A stretch of 64,000 bases of DNA from Vibrio cincinnatiensis DSM 19608 (GCF_900167345.1 NZ_FUXB01000007.1:124001-188000); one strand, 5' to 3'; counted from the stretch's first letter, positions 29,039-39,811 are shown. Notes: generated by a model not told the origin, from the sequence alone. Made by a program: numbers and translations.

Positions 29039-29374
29039 ATGTTTAGTGTTCTACTTGTGATTTACCTGTTGGCAGCGGTTGGTATAATTGGCCTCGTATT
29101 GATTCAGCAAGGTAAAGGCGCAGATATGGGAGCCTCATTCGGTGCTGGTGCTTCAAACACAGTGTTTGGCGCGAGCGGCTCAGGTAGTTTTCTAACCCGA
29201 ATGACTGCAATTTTTGCAACAGTATTTTTTGTTATTAGCTTAGTGTTAGGCAATATGTCTACTCACAAAACCGAATCTCAATGGGTTGACCCACTACAAG
29301 GTCAAGTGATTGAGCAAGCTAATGATGTAATGAGTGATATTCCCGCCGCATCTGGTGATGAAATTCCTCAATAA
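29039..29374 (+). CDS. secG: Protein-export membrane protein SecG
   Basis: Small subunit of the SecYEG translocon. ATG 29039 gives 111 aa with SD AGGTGG; a GTG three codons upstream is possible but less likely. The two TM helices are VLLVIYLLAAVGIIGLVLI and MTAIFATVFFVISLVLG. They flank the conserved cytoplasmic loop QQGKGADMGASFGAGAS. It is followed by tRNA-Leu and tRNA-fMet, the secG-leuU-metY order of enterobacteria. Confidence 0.95.
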   Translation: MFSVLLVIYLLAAVGIIGLVLIQQGKGADMGASFGAGASNTVFGASGSGSFLTRMTAIFATVFFVISLVLGNMSTHKTESQWVDPLQGQVIEQANDVMSDIPAASGDEIPQ

Positions 29375-29401
29375 CTTATCGTTAAGATAAGTTCAGGTTA
29401 T

Positions 29402-29485
29402 GCCGAGATGGTGAAATTGGTAGACACACTAGCATGAGGTGCTAGCGCCTTAGGTGTGAGGGTTCGAGTCCCTCTCTCGGCACCA
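29402..29485 (+). tRNA. tRNA-Leu (anticodon GAG)
   Basis: 84 nt including an encoded CCA. The acceptor arms GCCGAGA / TCTCGGC pair with discriminator A. The anticodon arm is CTAGC-ATGAGGT-GCTAG with anticodon GAG, followed by a long variable arm and the T-arm GGTTCGAGTCC. It is the counterpart of E. coli leuU and is cotranscribed with secG. Confidence 0.96.
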
Positions 29486-29542
29486 TTATTTACAAACTTG
29501 TAAATCATACCTTGTGAAGCGTATAATTGCTTACAAGTCGGA

Positions 29543-29619
<77 letters not shown>

Positions 29620-29707
29620 TTTAGCTTTCGTCGCTATGGATACAAGTTTGGCAGTGTCAACCTCACTGCAATTGGGAAGGAATTCTCAATTTATATCTGG
29701 GTCCAGC

Positions 29708-29740
29708 AACAAAAAACCCCGACTATCGGGGTTTTTTGTT
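29708..29740 (+). terminator. Terminator after tRNA-fMet
   Basis: AACAAAAAACCCCGA and its complement form a 15-bp stem with a CTA loop and T6 within the arm. It is a strong intrinsic terminator closing the secG-tRNA unit, with possible read-through to rimP. Confidence 0.92.
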
Positions 29741-29788
29741 ATCTGAATTTCATTCGATAAATTCAGGTGCTTGCTTGGAATTTAAATT

Positions 29789-29808
29789 GGGCTCTATGCC
29801 CTTTTTTT
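29789..29808 (+). terminator. Short GC hairpin with U7 in rimP leader
   Basis: GGGC-TCTAT-GCCC followed by T7, 19 nt before the rimP ATG. The stem is only 4 bp, so it is a weak terminator or attenuator candidate, notable because NusA itself is encoded downstream. Confidence 0.45.
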
Positions 29809-29826
29809 GTTTCTGGAGTGGTTTAA

Positions 29827-30282
29827 ATGACAGGTTTAGAAAGACAACTTACTGAAATGCTTGAAGCTCCAGTGGTCGCATCAGGTTATGAGCTCGTTGG
29901 TCTAGAATTCGTACGTGCTGGTGAGCACTCAACATTACGTATCTATATCGATCATGAAAATGGCATTACCGTTGATGATTGTGCAGAAGTGAGTCACCAA
30001 GTCAGTGCTGTATTGGATGTTGAAGATCCCATCACGGTTGCTTATAACCTTGAGGTATCATCGCCTGGCTTAGAAAGACCACTCTTTAAAGCAGCACATT
30101 ATGAGCAGTTTATTGGTCACGAGGTCAGCATTGTTTTAAAAATGGCGGTAGGCAACCGTCGTAAATGGAAAGGACAAATTCACGCTGTAGACGGTGAAAC
30201 AATCCATATAATGGTTGATGGTCAAGAAGAGCATTTCGCTCTCAGCAACATTGCCAAAGCTAACCTTATCCCTAAATTTTAG
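29827..30282 (+). CDS. rimP: Ribosome maturation factor RimP
   Basis: Cytoplasmic 151-aa protein needed for 30S subunit maturation. It has the N-terminal alpha/beta domain ([19 protein letters not shown]) and the SVDEDITVA-type hinge ([11 protein letters not shown]), then a C-terminal SH3-like barrel. It starts the rimP-nusA-infB operon, 35 nt before nusA. SD CTGGAG precedes the ATG. Confidence 0.95.
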   Translation: MTGLERQLTEMLEAPVVASGYELVGLEFVRAGEHSTLRIYIDHENGITVDDCAEVSHQVSAVLDVEDPITVAYNLEVSSPGLERPLFKAAHYEQFIGHEVSIVLKMAVGNRRKWKGQIHAVDGETIHIMVDGQEEHFALSNIAKANLIPKF

Positions 30283-30316
30283 TTCTGCTAGAGAAAAGAG
30301 CTTAAGAGGCTATAAC

Positions 30317-31804
30317 ATGAGTAAAGAAATTTTAGCGGTTGTTGAGGCGGTTTCGAATGAGAAAGCGGTCCCTCGTGAGCGTATTTTTGAAGCGCTAGAA
30401 GTGGCGCTGGCTACCTCAACCAAGAAAAAACATGAAATTGAAATTGATGTTCGTGTTGCTATCGACCGCAAAACGGGTGAATTTGAAACTTTTCGCCGTT
30501 GGTTAGTGGTTGAAAACGTTGAAAACCCAACAAAAGAAATCTCTTTTGATGCGGCAAGTTATGATGATGAAACGGTAAAATTGGGCGACTACATTGAAGA
30601 CCAAATTGAGTCTGTGACTTTTGACCGGATCACAACCCAAACGGCGAAACAAGTTATCGTACAGAAAGTTCGTGAAGCAGAACGCGCACAAATCGTAGAG
30701 CAGTTCATCGATAATGAAGGTGAACTGGTGACGGGAGTAGTGAAAAAAGTTAACCGTGACACCGTTATCCTTGATCTAGGTAATAATGCGGAAGCGGTCA
30801 TTTTGCGTGAAGACCAACTACCACGTGAGAATTTCCGTTCGGGTGACCGTGTTCGTGGGTTACTTTACAAAGTTGCCCCTGAAGCGCGTGGTTTCCAACT
30901 ATTTATCACTCGGTCTAAGCCTGAAATGCTGGCAGAACTCTTCCGCGTGGAAGTGCCTGAGATTGGTGAAGAGCTGATTGAACTGAAAGGTGCGGCGCGT
31001 GATCCCGGTTCGCGTGCGAAAATTGCGGTGAAAACAAACGACAAACGTATCGACCCTGTGGGTGCTTGTGTCGGTATGCGTGGCGCTCGGGTTCAAGCTG
31101 TATCTGGTGAACTGGGCGGTGAGCGTATTGATATTGTGCTTTGGGATGATAACCCAGCACAATTTGTTATCAACGCAATGGCACCCGCGGATGTTGCATC
31201 GATCATTGTTGACGAAGATGCCCATGCTATGGATATTGCGGTTGAAGCCGATAACCTTGCTCAAGCGATTGGTCGTAACGGTCAGAACGTACGTCTTGCT
31301 TCTCAGCTAACGGGTTGGGAACTGAACGTAATGACGGTTGCAGATTTACAGAAAAAACATCAAGAAGAGTCTATGGCTTCAATCGAAAACTTCATGAAGT
31401 ATCTCGATATTGAGCAAGATTTTGCTGAAATGTTAGTAGAAGAAGGCTTCTCTACGTTAGAAGAGATAGCTTACGTCCCAGTTAACGAGTTACTGGAAAT
31501 TGATGGATTAGATGAAGATCTCATCGAAGAATTACGAACTCGTGCAAAAGATGCTTTAACCACCATCGCTCTAGCCCAAGAAGAATCATTTGAAGGGCTT
31601 GAGCCTGCAGATGATCTATTAGCTCTGCAAGGTTTAGAGCGTGAAATGGCATTCAAATTGGCAGCGAAGGGAGTGGCGACACTGGAAGATCTCGCGGACC
31701 AAGGCATCGACGATCTCGAAGGTATTGAAGGCCTAACCGAAGAACGTGCGGGCGAATTGATTATGGCGGCTCGCAACATTTGTTGGTTTGGCGAAGACGC
31801 ATAA
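30317..31804 (+). CDS. nusA: Transcription termination/antitermination factor NusA
   Basis: RNA polymerase-binding elongation factor, 495 aa as in E. coli, starting [20 protein letters not shown] after SD AAGAGG. In-frame codons from 30215 overlap rimP and are not part of the gene. Domains in order: an N-terminal RNAP-binding domain (1-130), S1 ([16 protein letters not shown]), two KH domains ([28 protein letters not shown]) and two C-terminal acidic repeats with helix-hairpin motifs. It is likely autoregulated through the upstream terminators, as known in E. coli. Confidence 0.97.
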   Translation: MSKEILAVVEAVSNEKAVPRERIFEALEVALATSTKKKHEIEIDVRVAIDRKTGEFETFRRWLVVENVENPTKEISFDAASYDDETVKLGDYIEDQIESVTFDRITTQTAKQVIVQKVREAERAQIVEQFIDNEGELVTGVVKKVNRDTVILDLGNNAEAVILREDQLPRENFRSGDRVRGLLYKVAPEARGFQLFITRSKPEMLAELFRVEVPEIGEELIELKGAARDPGSRAKIAVKTNDKRIDPVGACVGMRGARVQAVSGELGGERIDIVLWDDNPAQFVINAMAPADVASIIVDEDAHAMDIAVEADNLAQAIGRNGQNVRLASQLTGWELNVMTVADLQKKHQEESMASIENFMKYLDIEQDFAEMLVEEGFSTLEEIAYVPVNELLEIDGLDEDLIEELRTRAKDALTTIALAQEESFEGLEPADDLLALQGLEREMAFKLAAKGVATLEDLADQGIDDLEGIEGLTEERAGELIMAARNICWFGEDA

Positions 31805-31828
31805 GTTTCAGCAAGGGGAGGAAGCGGC

Positions 31829-34531
31829 ATGACACAACTTACAGTTAGAGCACTGAGTGAAGAAATTGGTACGCCAGTTGACCGCTTATTAGAACAACTT
31901 GCTGATGCTGGTATGACAAAAGCGAGTTCAGATAGCGTGACTGAAGATGAGAAGCAAAAACTTCTTGCTCATTTACGTAAAGAGCATGGTGATGGCTCTG
32001 AACCGACTCGCTTAACACTCCAGCGTAAAACCCGTAGCACACTGAGTGTAAATGCGGGTGGTGGTAAAAGTAAGAATGTTCAGGTTGAAGTGCGCAAAAA
32101 ACGGACGTATGTTAAGCGCAGTGCAATCGAAGATGAAGCGAAACGTGAAGCTGAAGAAGCAGCGAAGCGTGAAGCGGAAGAAAAAGCCAAACGCGAAGCT
32201 GAAGAAGCGTTGAAACGTGAAGCTGAAGAGAAAGCAGCACGCGAAGCGCAAGAAAAAGCGGAGCGTGAAGCACAAGAGAAGGCAAAGCGTGAAGCACAAG
32301 AAAATGCCAAACGTGATGATACGCCAGAGCAGAAAGCAAAACGTGAGCGTTCTGCACAAGATAAATTAAAGCAAGAAGCAGCGCGAAAAGAGGCCGAGGA
32401 ATTGAAACGTCGCCAGGAAGAAGAGGCGAAGCGTAAGGCTGAAGAGGAAAGTCAGCGTCAGCTTGAAATAGCGCGCGAATTGGCCGAAAAAAATAAAGAG
32501 CGTTGGTCTGCTGAAGAAGAGAAAACAGGTGCTATGCAAGAAGATACAGATTACCATCTAACCACTTCACATTATGCTCGTGAAGCGGAAGATGAAGCAG
32601 ACCGTCGTGAAGAAGGTGCTCGTCGTGCAGCGAAAGCGAAGAAGACGAAAATGTCTTCTCGTGATGATAAACAAGAGCGTAACTCTCGTCCTCGTGGTGG
32701 TAAAGCGGGTCGTAAAGGTCGCATCAACAAACCTACCTCTATGCAACATGGTTTTGATAAGAGTGCAGTTGTTGCGAAATCCGATGTTGTTATTGGTGAA
32801 ACGATCGTGGTTTCTGAATTAGCCAATAAGATGTCTGTGAAGTCAACGGAAGTCATCAAAGTGATGATGAAGATGGGCGCGATGGCGACCATTAACCAAG
32901 TGATAGACCAAGAAACCGCTCAGTTAGTTGCGGAAGAGATGGGGCACAAAGTCATTCTTCGTAAAGAAAACGAGTTAGAAGAAGCGATTCTGTCTGATCG
33001 TGACAATAAATTTGAAGAAGTCTCTCGTGCTCCAGTTGTGACCATCATGGGCCACGTTGACCACGGTAAAACATCAACACTGGACTATATTCGTCGTACT
33101 CACGTTGCTGATGCAGAAGCGGGCGGTATTACCCAGCATATCGGTGCTTATCACGTAGAAACACCAAGCGGTATGATTACCTTCTTGGATACTCCTGGAC
33201 ACGCAGCATTTACCTCAATGCGTGCTCGTGGTGCTCAAGCGACAGATATCGTTGTCTTAGTGGTTGCTGCCGATGATGGGGTTATGCCTCAAACGGTTGA
33301 AGCTATTCAACACGCGAAAGCGGCGGGTGTTCCTCTTATTGTTGCAGTAAACAAGATTGATAAAGAAGCCGCTAACCCTGATAACGTGAAAAATGAGCTT
33401 GCTCAGTACGATATCATTCCTGAAGAGTGGGGCGGTGAGAACATGTTCGTCCACATTTCAGCGAAACAAGGGACGAATATTGATGGCTTATTAGAAGCAA
33501 TCTTGCTGCAAGCTGAAGTTCTTGAACTGACCGCGGTTAAAGATGGCATGGCATCCGGTGTGGTTATTGAGTCTCGCCTAGATAAAGGTCGTGGCCCTGT
33601 GGCAACGGTTCTTGTTCAGTCTGGTACTTTGAACAAAGGCGATATCGTACTGTGTGGTCAAGAATATGGCCGTGTTCGTGCCATGCGTGACGAAGTCGGT
33701 AATGAAGTTGAGCATGCTGGCCCATCGATTCCTGTTGAAATTCTTGGTCTATCTGGCGTTCCTTCTGCCGGTGATGAAGCGACAGTTGTCCGTGATGAGC
33801 GTAAAGCCCGTGAAGTCGCCAACTATCGTCAAGGTAAATTCCGCGAAGTGAAATTGGCTCGTCAGCAGAAATCTAAACTTGAGAACATGTTCTCAAATAT
33901 GGCAGCAGGTGATGTGGCTGAATTGAACGTTGTACTGAAAGCTGATGTACAAGGTTCGGTAGAAGCAATTGCAGAATCACTGAAAAAACTCTCAACAGAC
34001 GAAGTGAAAGTGAACATCGTTGGTTCTGGTGTGGGTGGTATTACTGAAACGGACGTTGTTCTGGCTGCGGCTTCTAATGCTATCGTGGTTGGCTTTAACG
34101 TTCGTGCTGATGCTTCGGCTCGCCGTACAATTGAAGCAGAGAACATCGACTTACGTTACTACTCAATCATTTATCAATTGATTGATGAAGTGAAACAGGC
34201 AATGAGCGGTATGCTTGCTCCTGAATTTAAACAAGAAATCATTGGCCTTGCTGAAGTTCGTGATGTGTTTAAATCACCGAAATTGGGCGCTATCGCGGGT
34301 TGTATGGTGACAGAAGGCGTGATTAAACGTCATAGTCCAATTCGTGTTCTACGTGATAACGTTGTTATTTACGAAGGTGAGCTTGAATCATTACGTCGCT
34401 TTAAAGATGACGTTTCTGAAGTGAAGAATGGTTACGAGTGTGGTATCGGCGTTAAGAACTATAACGACGTACGCGTGGGTGACCAGATCGAAGTGTTCGA
34501 AACCATCGAAATCCAGCGCACGATCGATTAG
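31829..34531 (+). CDS. infB: Translation initiation factor IF-2
   Basis: GTPase that places fMet-tRNA on the 30S subunit and drives subunit joining. The 900-aa protein has an N-terminal IF2N domain and a long charged coiled coil with eight-residue repeats (residues about 104-230). The G domain carries GHVDHGKTS (G1), LDTPGHAAF (G3) and NKID (G4), followed by domains II, III and the fMet-tRNA-binding C-terminal domain. Length is close to E. coli IF2-alpha (890 aa). Internal starts producing shorter forms are known in E. coli but were not fixed here. It lies 24 nt after nusA. Confidence 0.97.
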   Translation: MTQLTVRALSEEIGTPVDRLLEQLADAGMTKASSDSVTEDEKQKLLAHLRKEHGDGSEPTRLTLQRKTRSTLSVNAGGGKSKNVQVEVRKKRTYVKRSAIEDEAKREAEEAAKREAEEKAKREAEEALKREAEEKAAREAQEKAEREAQEKAKREAQENAKRDDTPEQKAKRERSAQDKLKQEAARKEAEELKRRQEEEAKRKAEEESQRQLEIARELAEKNKERWSAEEEKTGAMQEDTDYHLTTSHYAREAEDEADRREEGARRAAKAKKTKMSSRDDKQERNSRPRGGKAGRKGRINKPTSMQHGFDKSAVVAKSDVVIGETIVVSELANKMSVKSTEVIKVMMKMGAMATINQVIDQETAQLVAEEMGHKVILRKENELEEAILSDRDNKFEEVSRAPVVTIMGHVDHGKTSTLDYIRRTHVADAEAGGITQHIGAYHVETPSGMITFLDTPGHAAFTSMRARGAQATDIVVLVVAADDGVMPQTVEAIQHAKAAGVPLIVAVNKIDKEAANPDNVKNELAQYDIIPEEWGGENMFVHISAKQGTNIDGLLEAILLQAEVLELTAVKDGMASGVVIESRLDKGRGPVATVLVQSGTLNKGDIVLCGQEYGRVRAMRDEVGNEVEHAGPSIPVEILGLSGVPSAGDEATVVRDERKAREVANYRQGKFREVKLARQQKSKLENMFSNMAAGDVAELNVVLKADVQGSVEAIAESLKKLSTDEVKVNIVGSGVGGITETDVVLAAASNAIVVGFNVRADASARRTIEAENIDLRYYSIIYQLIDEVKQAMSGMLAPEFKQEIIGLAEVRDVFKSPKLGAIAGCMVTEGVIKRHSPIRVLRDNVVIYEGELESLRRFKDDVSEVKNGYECGIGVKNYNDVRVGDQIEVFETIEIQRTID
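32138..32305 (+). repeat. Seven 24-nt tandem repeats in infB
   Basis: Seven in-phase units of eight codons with the pattern A-K-R-E-A-E/Q-E-K/A encode a highly charged helix in IF-2. The first four units keep REAEE and the last three REAQE. The DNA copies differ by synonymous and conservative changes. Unit number probably varies between strains. Confidence 0.9.
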
Positions 34532-34576
34532 CAACTAAAATTGCATTAACGGTAATGTTAGGTTGTTGAATACACC

Positions 34577-34611
34577 ATGGGGGGCTGGGAAACCATCCCC
34601 CCATTCTTTCT
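34577..34611 (+). terminator. Hairpin between infB and rbfA
   Basis: ATGGGGGG and CCCCCCAT form an 8-bp G/C stem with a 12-nt loop followed by TCTTTCT, 46 nt after the infB stop. It may terminate partially or block 3' exonucleases; rbfA follows 23 nt later. Confidence 0.6.
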
Positions 34612-34626
34612 ACTAGTGAGAAAAAT

Positions 34627-35022
34627 ATGCCAAAAGAATTTAGCCGAACCCAACGTGTGGCTCAGCAATTACAAAAGGAACTCGCCATGATCCTACAACG
34701 TGAAGTCCGTGACTCACGCTTAGGCATGGTTACCATTTCAGATGTTGAAGTCTCTCGTGATTTAGCCTACGCCAAAGTATTTGTCACTTTTTTGTGTGTG
34801 GGCGAACAGACACCAGAATCCTGTCTAAAAGCATTACGTGAACATGAAGTTCACATTCGAATGATGTTGGGAAAACGCATTCGTTTACGGTTGACTCCTG
34901 AAATTCGTTTTCATTACGACAATACATTGGTGGAAGGGATGCGAATGTCTAACTTAGTCACTGAAGTGGTCAACCAAGATAAACGTCGCCAACAAGATGC
35001 AGGTCGAGAGGACGAAGAGTAA
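34627..35022 (+). CDS. rbfA: Ribosome-binding factor A
   Basis: Cold-shock-linked 30S maturation factor of 131 aa with a type II KH fold. The start [20 protein letters not shown] and the stretch [15 protein letters not shown] are typical. The kinked helix-sheet region [12 protein letters not shown] is intact. The TAA overlaps the truB ATG by one base (TAATG), indicating coupled translation. Confidence 0.95.
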   Translation: MPKEFSRTQRVAQQLQKELAMILQREVRDSRLGMVTISDVEVSRDLAYAKVFVTFLCVGEQTPESCLKALREHEVHIRMMLGKRIRLRLTPEIRFHYDNTLVEGMRMSNLVTEVVNQDKRRQQDAGREDEE

Positions 35023-35963
35023 TGGCACGTCGTCGTAAAGGTCGTCCAATAAACGGCGTATTACTACTGGATAAAGCGACAGGCATTTCTTCAAACGATA
35101 TTTTGCAAAAGGTGAAACGACTTTATTTTGCCGAAAAAGCGGGTCATACCGGCGCGTTGGATCCTTTGGCAACGGGGATGTTGCCTATCTGTCTTGGTGA
35201 AGCGACTAAGTTTTCTCAGTTTCTGCTAGATTCTGATAAACGCTATCGTGTTATTGCCAAGCTGGGTGAACGAACCAACACGTCAGACTCGGATGGTGAA
35301 GTGGTTGAGACTCGTCCTGTTCAGGTCGATAGGGAAACCTTACTGGCTAAGGTAGACCGTTTTCGCGGTGAAACGGAGCAAGTGCCTTCGATGTTTTCAG
35401 CGCTTAAATATCAAGGTCGACCGCTTTACGAATATGCTCGTCAAGGTATCGAGGTTCCACGAGAAGCACGTAAAATACGGGTTTATGAGATTATTTTGCA
35501 CCGTTTTGAAGGCGATGAAGTGGAATTGGAAGTACATTGTTCTAAAGGGACTTATATCCGAACCATTGTTGATGATTTGGGTGAAATGCTTGGATGTGGT
35601 GCGCACGTGACGATGCTACGTCGTATCGGTGTGGCGAACTACCCTGCGCAGAGTATGGTGACACTAGAACAGCTTAGCCAACGGGTTGAACAAGCTCAGC
35701 ATGAAGGCACGGATCCTTACTCATTGCTGGATGCACTTTTGTTACCTATGGATACCGCGGTACAAGACTTACCAGAAGTGAACTTGATCCCTGAATTGGT
35801 GGATATGGTGCAGCATGGTCAAGCTGTCCAAGTGTTTGGTGCTCCAAGCGAAGGAATGGTGCGAATGACGGGGGGAGATGAAAAACGTTTTCTCGGCGTT
35901 GCTCACATCGATGAGGATGGGAAAATCGCACCAAAACGTTTAGTGGTTTATCCTCAAAGCTGA
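35022..35963 (+). CDS. truB: tRNA pseudouridine-55 synthase TruB
   Basis: Makes pseudouridine 55 in the T-loop of tRNAs. The 313-aa enzyme has [16 protein letters not shown], the catalytic loop [16 protein letters not shown] (catalytic Asp in ALDP), [17 protein letters not shown], and the [16 protein letters not shown] motif, followed by a C-terminal PUA-like domain. Its start overlaps the rbfA stop. The rpsO promoter follows immediately downstream. Confidence 0.96.
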   Translation: MARRRKGRPINGVLLLDKATGISSNDILQKVKRLYFAEKAGHTGALDPLATGMLPICLGEATKFSQFLLDSDKRYRVIAKLGERTNTSDSDGEVVETRPVQVDRETLLAKVDRFRGETEQVPSMFSALKYQGRPLYEYARQGIEVPREARKIRVYEIILHRFEGDEVELEVHCSKGTYIRTIVDDLGEMLGCGAHVTMLRRIGVANYPAQSMVTLEQLSQRVEQAQHEGTDPYSLLDALLLPMDTAVQDLPEVNLIPELVDMVQHGQAVQVFGAPSEGMVRMTGGDEKRFLGVAHIDEDGKIAPKRLVVYPQS

Positions 35964-35987
35964 AAATTACTAACCCAATATTTGCGC

Positions 35988-36016
35988 TTGTATGAATGGG
36001 TTTTATTCCCTATAAT
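35988..36016 (+). promoter_or_regulatory. rpsO promoter
   Basis: -35 TTGTAT (35988-35993) and -10 TATAAT (36011-36016) with a 17-bp spacer. It sits between truB and rpsO, where the E. coli rpsO promoter also lies. Confidence 0.75.
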
Positions 36017-36088
36017 TCGCGCTTCTCGTGTCGGCTGAATCAGAGATTGGCTGACACAACGATTAACTTAACTCTTTAGGAGAGAATG

Positions 36089-36358
36089 ATGTCTCTGAAT
36101 GCAGAAACTAAAGCAGCAATCGTTGCTGAATATGCTCGTAGCGAAGGCGATACTGGTTCACCAGAAGTACAAGTAGCACTACAGACTGCTTCTATCAACC
36201 ATTTACAAGATCACTTTAAAGAACACAAAGGCGATCACCATAGCCGTCGTGGTCTGCTACGCATGGTTTCAAGCCGTCGTAAACTTCTAGATTACCTAAA
36301 AGGTAAAGATCTAGGACGCTACCAAGACCTAATCAAACGTCTAGGCCTACGTCGCTAA
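36089..36358 (+). CDS. rpsO: 30S ribosomal protein S15
   Basis: Primary 16S rRNA-binding protein of 89 aa that organises the central domain of the 30S subunit. The sequence [21 protein letters not shown] is the S15 signature. Of two adjacent ATGs (36086 and 36089) the second is chosen: it lies six nt from AGGAG and gives the E. coli-like N-terminus MSLNAETK. Autoregulation by an mRNA pseudoknot is known in E. coli; I could not verify one here. Confidence 0.97.
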   Translation: MSLNAETKAAIVAEYARSEGDTGSPEVQVALQTASINHLQDHFKEHKGDHHSRRGLLRMVSSRRKLLDYLKGKDLGRYQDLIKRLGLRR

Positions 36359-36385
36359 TCAGTGGCTGCATAGTACAGTTTGTTT

Positions 36386-36411
36386 AAAAAAGGGGCATTA
36401 GCCCCTTTTTT
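36386..36411 (+). terminator. rpsO terminator
   Basis: A6-GGGGC and GCCCC-T6 form an 11-bp stem with an ATTA loop. It is strong and canonical, 27 nt after rpsO. Confidence 0.93.
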
Positions 36412-36526
36412 GTTATCTAAATTTGGCATATCCCCACGTAAGTAGTTTATACTACACGCCGTCCAACATTCAGTGTTGGCTTTGTTATCTCTCACTGCAT
36501 TACAGTCACCCCAGTCGGCCAGCAGG

Positions 36527-36580
36527 TCGCGGCTATTAAAAAGTGATTTGGATTATAGAATCTCTTTTTACTAGTCGCGA
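36527..36580 (+). promoter_or_regulatory. pnp leader hairpin (RNase III-type site)
   Basis: 36527-36549 pairs with 36558-36580: 23 positions with two mismatches and two G-T pairs around an 8-nt loop. It ends 61 nt before the pnp ATG. In E. coli a long double-stranded stem in the pnp leader is cut by RNase III and lets PNPase repress its own mRNA; this structure has the right place and size. A promoter candidate lies upstream (TTGGCA 36423, TATACT 36448, 19-bp spacer). Confidence 0.7.
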
Positions 36581-36641
36581 TTGGTAATGCTTTGAGTGTT
36601 GATTAATTTATCTAGGGTTCCCCCTAGAAAAGGAAAACTCA

Positions 36642-38780
36642 ATGTTCGAAAAACCAGTAGTAAAAACCTTCCAATACGGAAATCATACCGTTACTTTAGA
36701 AACTGGCGTAATGGCACGTCAGGCCACCGCAGCGGTAATGGCAACCATGGACGACACCGCAGTATTTGTTTCTGTTGTCGGTAAAAAAGAAGCAGTACAA
36801 GGTCAAGACTTTTTCCCGCTAACTGTAAACTACCAAGAGCGGACTTACGCAGCAGGTAAAATTCCTGGTGGTTTCTTTAAACGTGAAGGTCGCCCTTCTG
36901 AAAGCGAAACCTTAATTGCTCGCTTGATTGACCGCCCAATTCGTCCGTTATTCCCAGATGCTTTCACGAATGAAGTTCAAGTGATTGCAACTGTAGTTTC
37001 TGTTAACCCGAATGTTCAGCCAGATATCATCACTATGATTGGTACTTCGGCAGCTTTGGCGATTTCTGGTATTCCATTTAATGGTCCTATCGGTTCTGCT
37101 CGTGTGGGTCATATCGATGGTCAATTGGTGTTAAACCCAAGTCCAAAAGAATTAGACAAATCTCGTCTTGATCTTGTTGTTGCTGGTACTGAAGGTGCGG
37201 TTCTGATGGTGGAATCAGAAGCGGATATTCTGACTGAAGAAGAAATGCTTGCGGCCGTTGTTTATGGTCATGATCAACAGCAAGTGGTCATCAAGGCGAT
37301 TAATGAATTTGCTGCTGAAGTAGCAACGCCAGCTTGGGAATGGCAAGCTCCAGAAGAAAATACCGCACTGAAAGAGAAAATTGCGCTATTGGCTGAAGCT
37401 CGTTTTACCGAGGCTTACCAAATTACTGAAAAAATGGCGCGTTATGAGCAAGTGGGTCAGATCAAGTCTGATGTGATTGATGCGCTATTAGCAGAAGATG
37501 AGACGCTTGATGTTATGGACATCAAGAAGATGCTAAGTTCTCTTGAGAAAAAAGTGGTACGTGGCCGCATTATCGCTGGTGAAAAACGTATCGACGGTCG
37601 TGAGAAAGATATGATTCGTGCTCTGGATGTTCGTACGGGTGTTTTACCTCGTACCCACGGTAGCGCGCTCTTTACTCGTGGTGAAACACAGGCATTGGTT
37701 ACTGCAACGCTAGGTACTCAGCGTGATGCTCAAATCATTGATGAACTCACCGGTGAGAAGAAAGATCACTTCTTATTGCATTATAACTTCCCTCCATACT
37801 GTGTTGGTGAAACTGGATTTGTTGGTTCTCCGAAGCGTCGTGAAATTGGCCATGGTCGTTTAGCGAAGCGTGGCATTGCGGCGGTAATGCCATCGGTTGA
37901 TGAATTCCCATACACAGTGCGTGTTGTATCTGAAATTACAGAGTCAAACGGTTCTTCTTCTATGGCTTCGGTTTGTGGTTCTTCGCTTGCTCTGATGGAT
38001 GCGGGTGTGCCAATTAAAGCCTCTGTTGCAGGTATTGCCATGGGCTTAGTGAAAGAAGAGCAAGACTTTGTCGTGCTTTCTGACATTCTTGGTGATGAAG
38101 ATCATTTGGGCGATATGGACTTTAAAGTTGCAGGTACTTCTAATGGTGTGACTGCACTGCAAATGGATATCAAGATCGAAGGCATTACTAAAGAGATCAT
38201 GCAAATTGCGCTTAACCAAGCGAAAGGTGCCCGTCTGCACATTCTTTCTGTAATGGATCAAGCCATTGCTGGTGCTCGTGACGATATCTCTGAATTTGCC
38301 CCTCGTATTCATACGATGAAGATCAGCGCTGAGAAGATCAAAGATGTGATCGGTAAAGGTGGTGCGGTTATTCGTATGCTGACCGAAGAAACAGGCACAA
38401 CCATTGAAATCGAAGACGACGGCACAATTAAGATTGCAGCGACTGATGGCGATCAAGCGAAAGAAGCGATTCGTCGTATTGAACAGATCACCGCAGAAGT
38501 CGAAGTTGGGCGAATTTATACAGGTAAAGTTGCTCGTCTTGCTGATTTTGGTGCGTTCGTGACCGTGCTACCGGGTAAAGATGGTTTAGTCCATATTTCA
38601 CAAATTGCTGATAAGCGTATCGAAAAAGTGTCTGATGTTCTTTCTGAAGGCCAAGAAGTTCAAGTGAAAGTATTGGAAATCGACCGTCAAGGTCGTGTTC
38701 GTCTGAGCATGAAAGAAGCGGTAGAGAAACCTGCGGAAGAAGTCACTCAACAAGAAAATGCTGCACCTGCTGCGGAATAA
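36642..38780 (+). CDS. pnp: Polyribonucleotide nucleotidyltransferase (PNPase)
   Basis: Phosphorolytic 3'-5' exoribonuclease and core of the RNA degradosome, 712 aa. It has two RNase PH-like domains ([12 protein letters not shown] in the first; the catalytic second with [17 protein letters not shown]), then KH ([20 protein letters not shown]) and S1 ([19 protein letters not shown]) RNA-binding domains and a short variable tail. SD AGGAAAA precedes the ATG. It is the second gene of the conserved rpsO-pnp pair, with its own leader. Confidence 0.97.
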   Translation: MFEKPVVKTFQYGNHTVTLETGVMARQATAAVMATMDDTAVFVSVVGKKEAVQGQDFFPLTVNYQERTYAAGKIPGGFFKREGRPSESETLIARLIDRPIRPLFPDAFTNEVQVIATVVSVNPNVQPDIITMIGTSAALAISGIPFNGPIGSARVGHIDGQLVLNPSPKELDKSRLDLVVAGTEGAVLMVESEADILTEEEMLAAVVYGHDQQQVVIKAINEFAAEVATPAWEWQAPEENTALKEKIALLAEARFTEAYQITEKMARYEQVGQIKSDVIDALLAEDETLDVMDIKKMLSSLEKKVVRGRIIAGEKRIDGREKDMIRALDVRTGVLPRTHGSALFTRGETQALVTATLGTQRDAQIIDELTGEKKDHFLLHYNFPPYCVGETGFVGSPKRREIGHGRLAKRGIAAVMPSVDEFPYTVRVVSEITESNGSSSMASVCGSSLALMDAGVPIKASVAGIAMGLVKEEQDFVVLSDILGDEDHLGDMDFKVAGTSNGVTALQMDIKIEGITKEIMQIALNQAKGARLHILSVMDQAIAGARDDISEFAPRIHTMKISAEKIKDVIGKGGAVIRMLTEETGTTIEIEDDGTIKIAATDGDQAKEAIRRIEQITAEVEVGRIYTGKVARLADFGAFVTVLPGKDGLVHISQIADKRIEKVSDVLSEGQEVQVKVLEIDRQGRVRLSMKEAVEKPAEEVTQQENAAPAAE

Positions 38781-38837
38781 TTGCTGAGAGATTATCACTA
38801 AGAACAGTTTTCGCTTTTTGGTGATAAAGCATGTTAT

Positions 38838-38864
38838 AAAGGGAGCGTGATTCGCTCCCTTTTT
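38838..38864 (+). terminator. pnp terminator
   Basis: AAAGGGAGCG and CGCTCCCTTT form a 10-bp stem with a 5-nt loop and T-run. It lies 35 nt before nlpI, so nlpI may depend on read-through or its own promoter. Confidence 0.9.
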
Positions 38865-38898
38865 AATTTACCATGCGAAACAACAGGAGTATGGATTT

Positions 38899-39804
38899 GT
38901 GAAATGGTTTCAAACCGCTCTCGTTAATATGACACTTTTGCTGCTTGCTGGATGTGTCTCTACGGGATCTCAACAGGCTCAGTGGGCTTATCCTCCTATG
39001 GCTATTCCACTACAGGCCAGTGTGCAGCAAGAAGTACAAATAGCTCGTTTAACTCAATTATTGCAACGTACAGATTTGAGTGATGATATTCGAGCAAAAA
39101 TGTTTTTTGAGCGGGGAAATAGCTATGACAATGTGGGCTTACGTGATCTCGCTCGTTTGGATTTCACACAGTCACTGTCGCTCAATCCTGTTCAACCCGA
39201 TATTTTTAATTTACTTGGGGTTTACTATACCGAAGCTGGGGAATTTGATGCCGCTTATGAGGCGTTTGACTCCACTTTAGAATTGGATCCAAGTAATGAA
39301 TATGCCGTACGTAATCGAGCCATTGCGCTTTATTATGGGGAGCGTACCGAGCTGGCTTTTGATGAAATAACTCAACATTATCAACAAGATCCGTCTGACC
39401 CATTTCGAGCACTCTGGCTTTATATTATTCAAAGTGAACTCAACCCAGAGCAAGCAAGAGAAGCGTTAGCTTCACGTTACCAGCAACATGATGAACAGTG
39501 GGGTTGGGTGATGGTTGGGTTGATGTTGGATAACATCTCAGAAGAACAGCTGTTTAAGATTTTGCTCAATAATACCCGAGATAATACAGCATTGGCTCAA
39601 CAGTTAACGGAAACCTATTTTTATCTAGGTAAGCGTTACCAATTGCAGGGCAATTATGCTCATGCCATCTCTCTTTACAAACTGGCGCTCTCTTTTAATG
39701 TCTATGAATATGTCGAGCATCGCTACTCTTTCCTTGAGCTAGGACGTATTTATCACAATTTACGTGAAGCCCAATTGGCAAAAGCACAAAATAAAGCCTC
39801 ATAA
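38899..39804 (+). CDS. nlpI: Lipoprotein NlpI (TPR adaptor)
   Basis: Outer-membrane lipoprotein that scaffolds peptidoglycan hydrolases and presents MepS to the protease Prc in E. coli. The 301-aa precursor has the lipobox LLAGC with C19, then TPR repeats (RAKMFFERGNSYDNVGLRDL, FNLLGVYYTEAGEFDAAYEA). The start is GTG 38899, nine nt from AGGAG. An ATG at 38891 heads a three-codon frame (ATG GAT TTG TGA) whose stop overlaps the GTG. It follows pnp as in E. coli. Confidence 0.93.
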   Translation: MKWFQTALVNMTLLLLAGCVSTGSQQAQWAYPPMAIPLQASVQQEVQIARLTQLLQRTDLSDDIRAKMFFERGNSYDNVGLRDLARLDFTQSLSLNPVQPDIFNLLGVYYTEAGEFDAAYEAFDSTLELDPSNEYAVRNRAIALYYGERTELAFDEITQHYQQDPSDPFRALWLYIIQSELNPEQAREALASRYQQHDEQWGWVMVGLMLDNISEEQLFKILLNNTRDNTALAQQLTETYFYLGKRYQLQGNYAHAISLYKLALSFNVYEYVEHRYSFLELGRIYHNLREAQLAKAQNKAS

Positions 39805-39811
39805 TGATTTG

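Noticed and set aside
32012-32359. Phe-rich antisense frame across infB
   Set aside because: It is the reverse reading of the Lys/Glu-rich tandem repeats, which keeps several frames open by composition.
38046-38456. 136-codon frame antisense to pnp
   Set aside because: Shadow frame without start signal; the PNPase frame accounts for the codon pattern.
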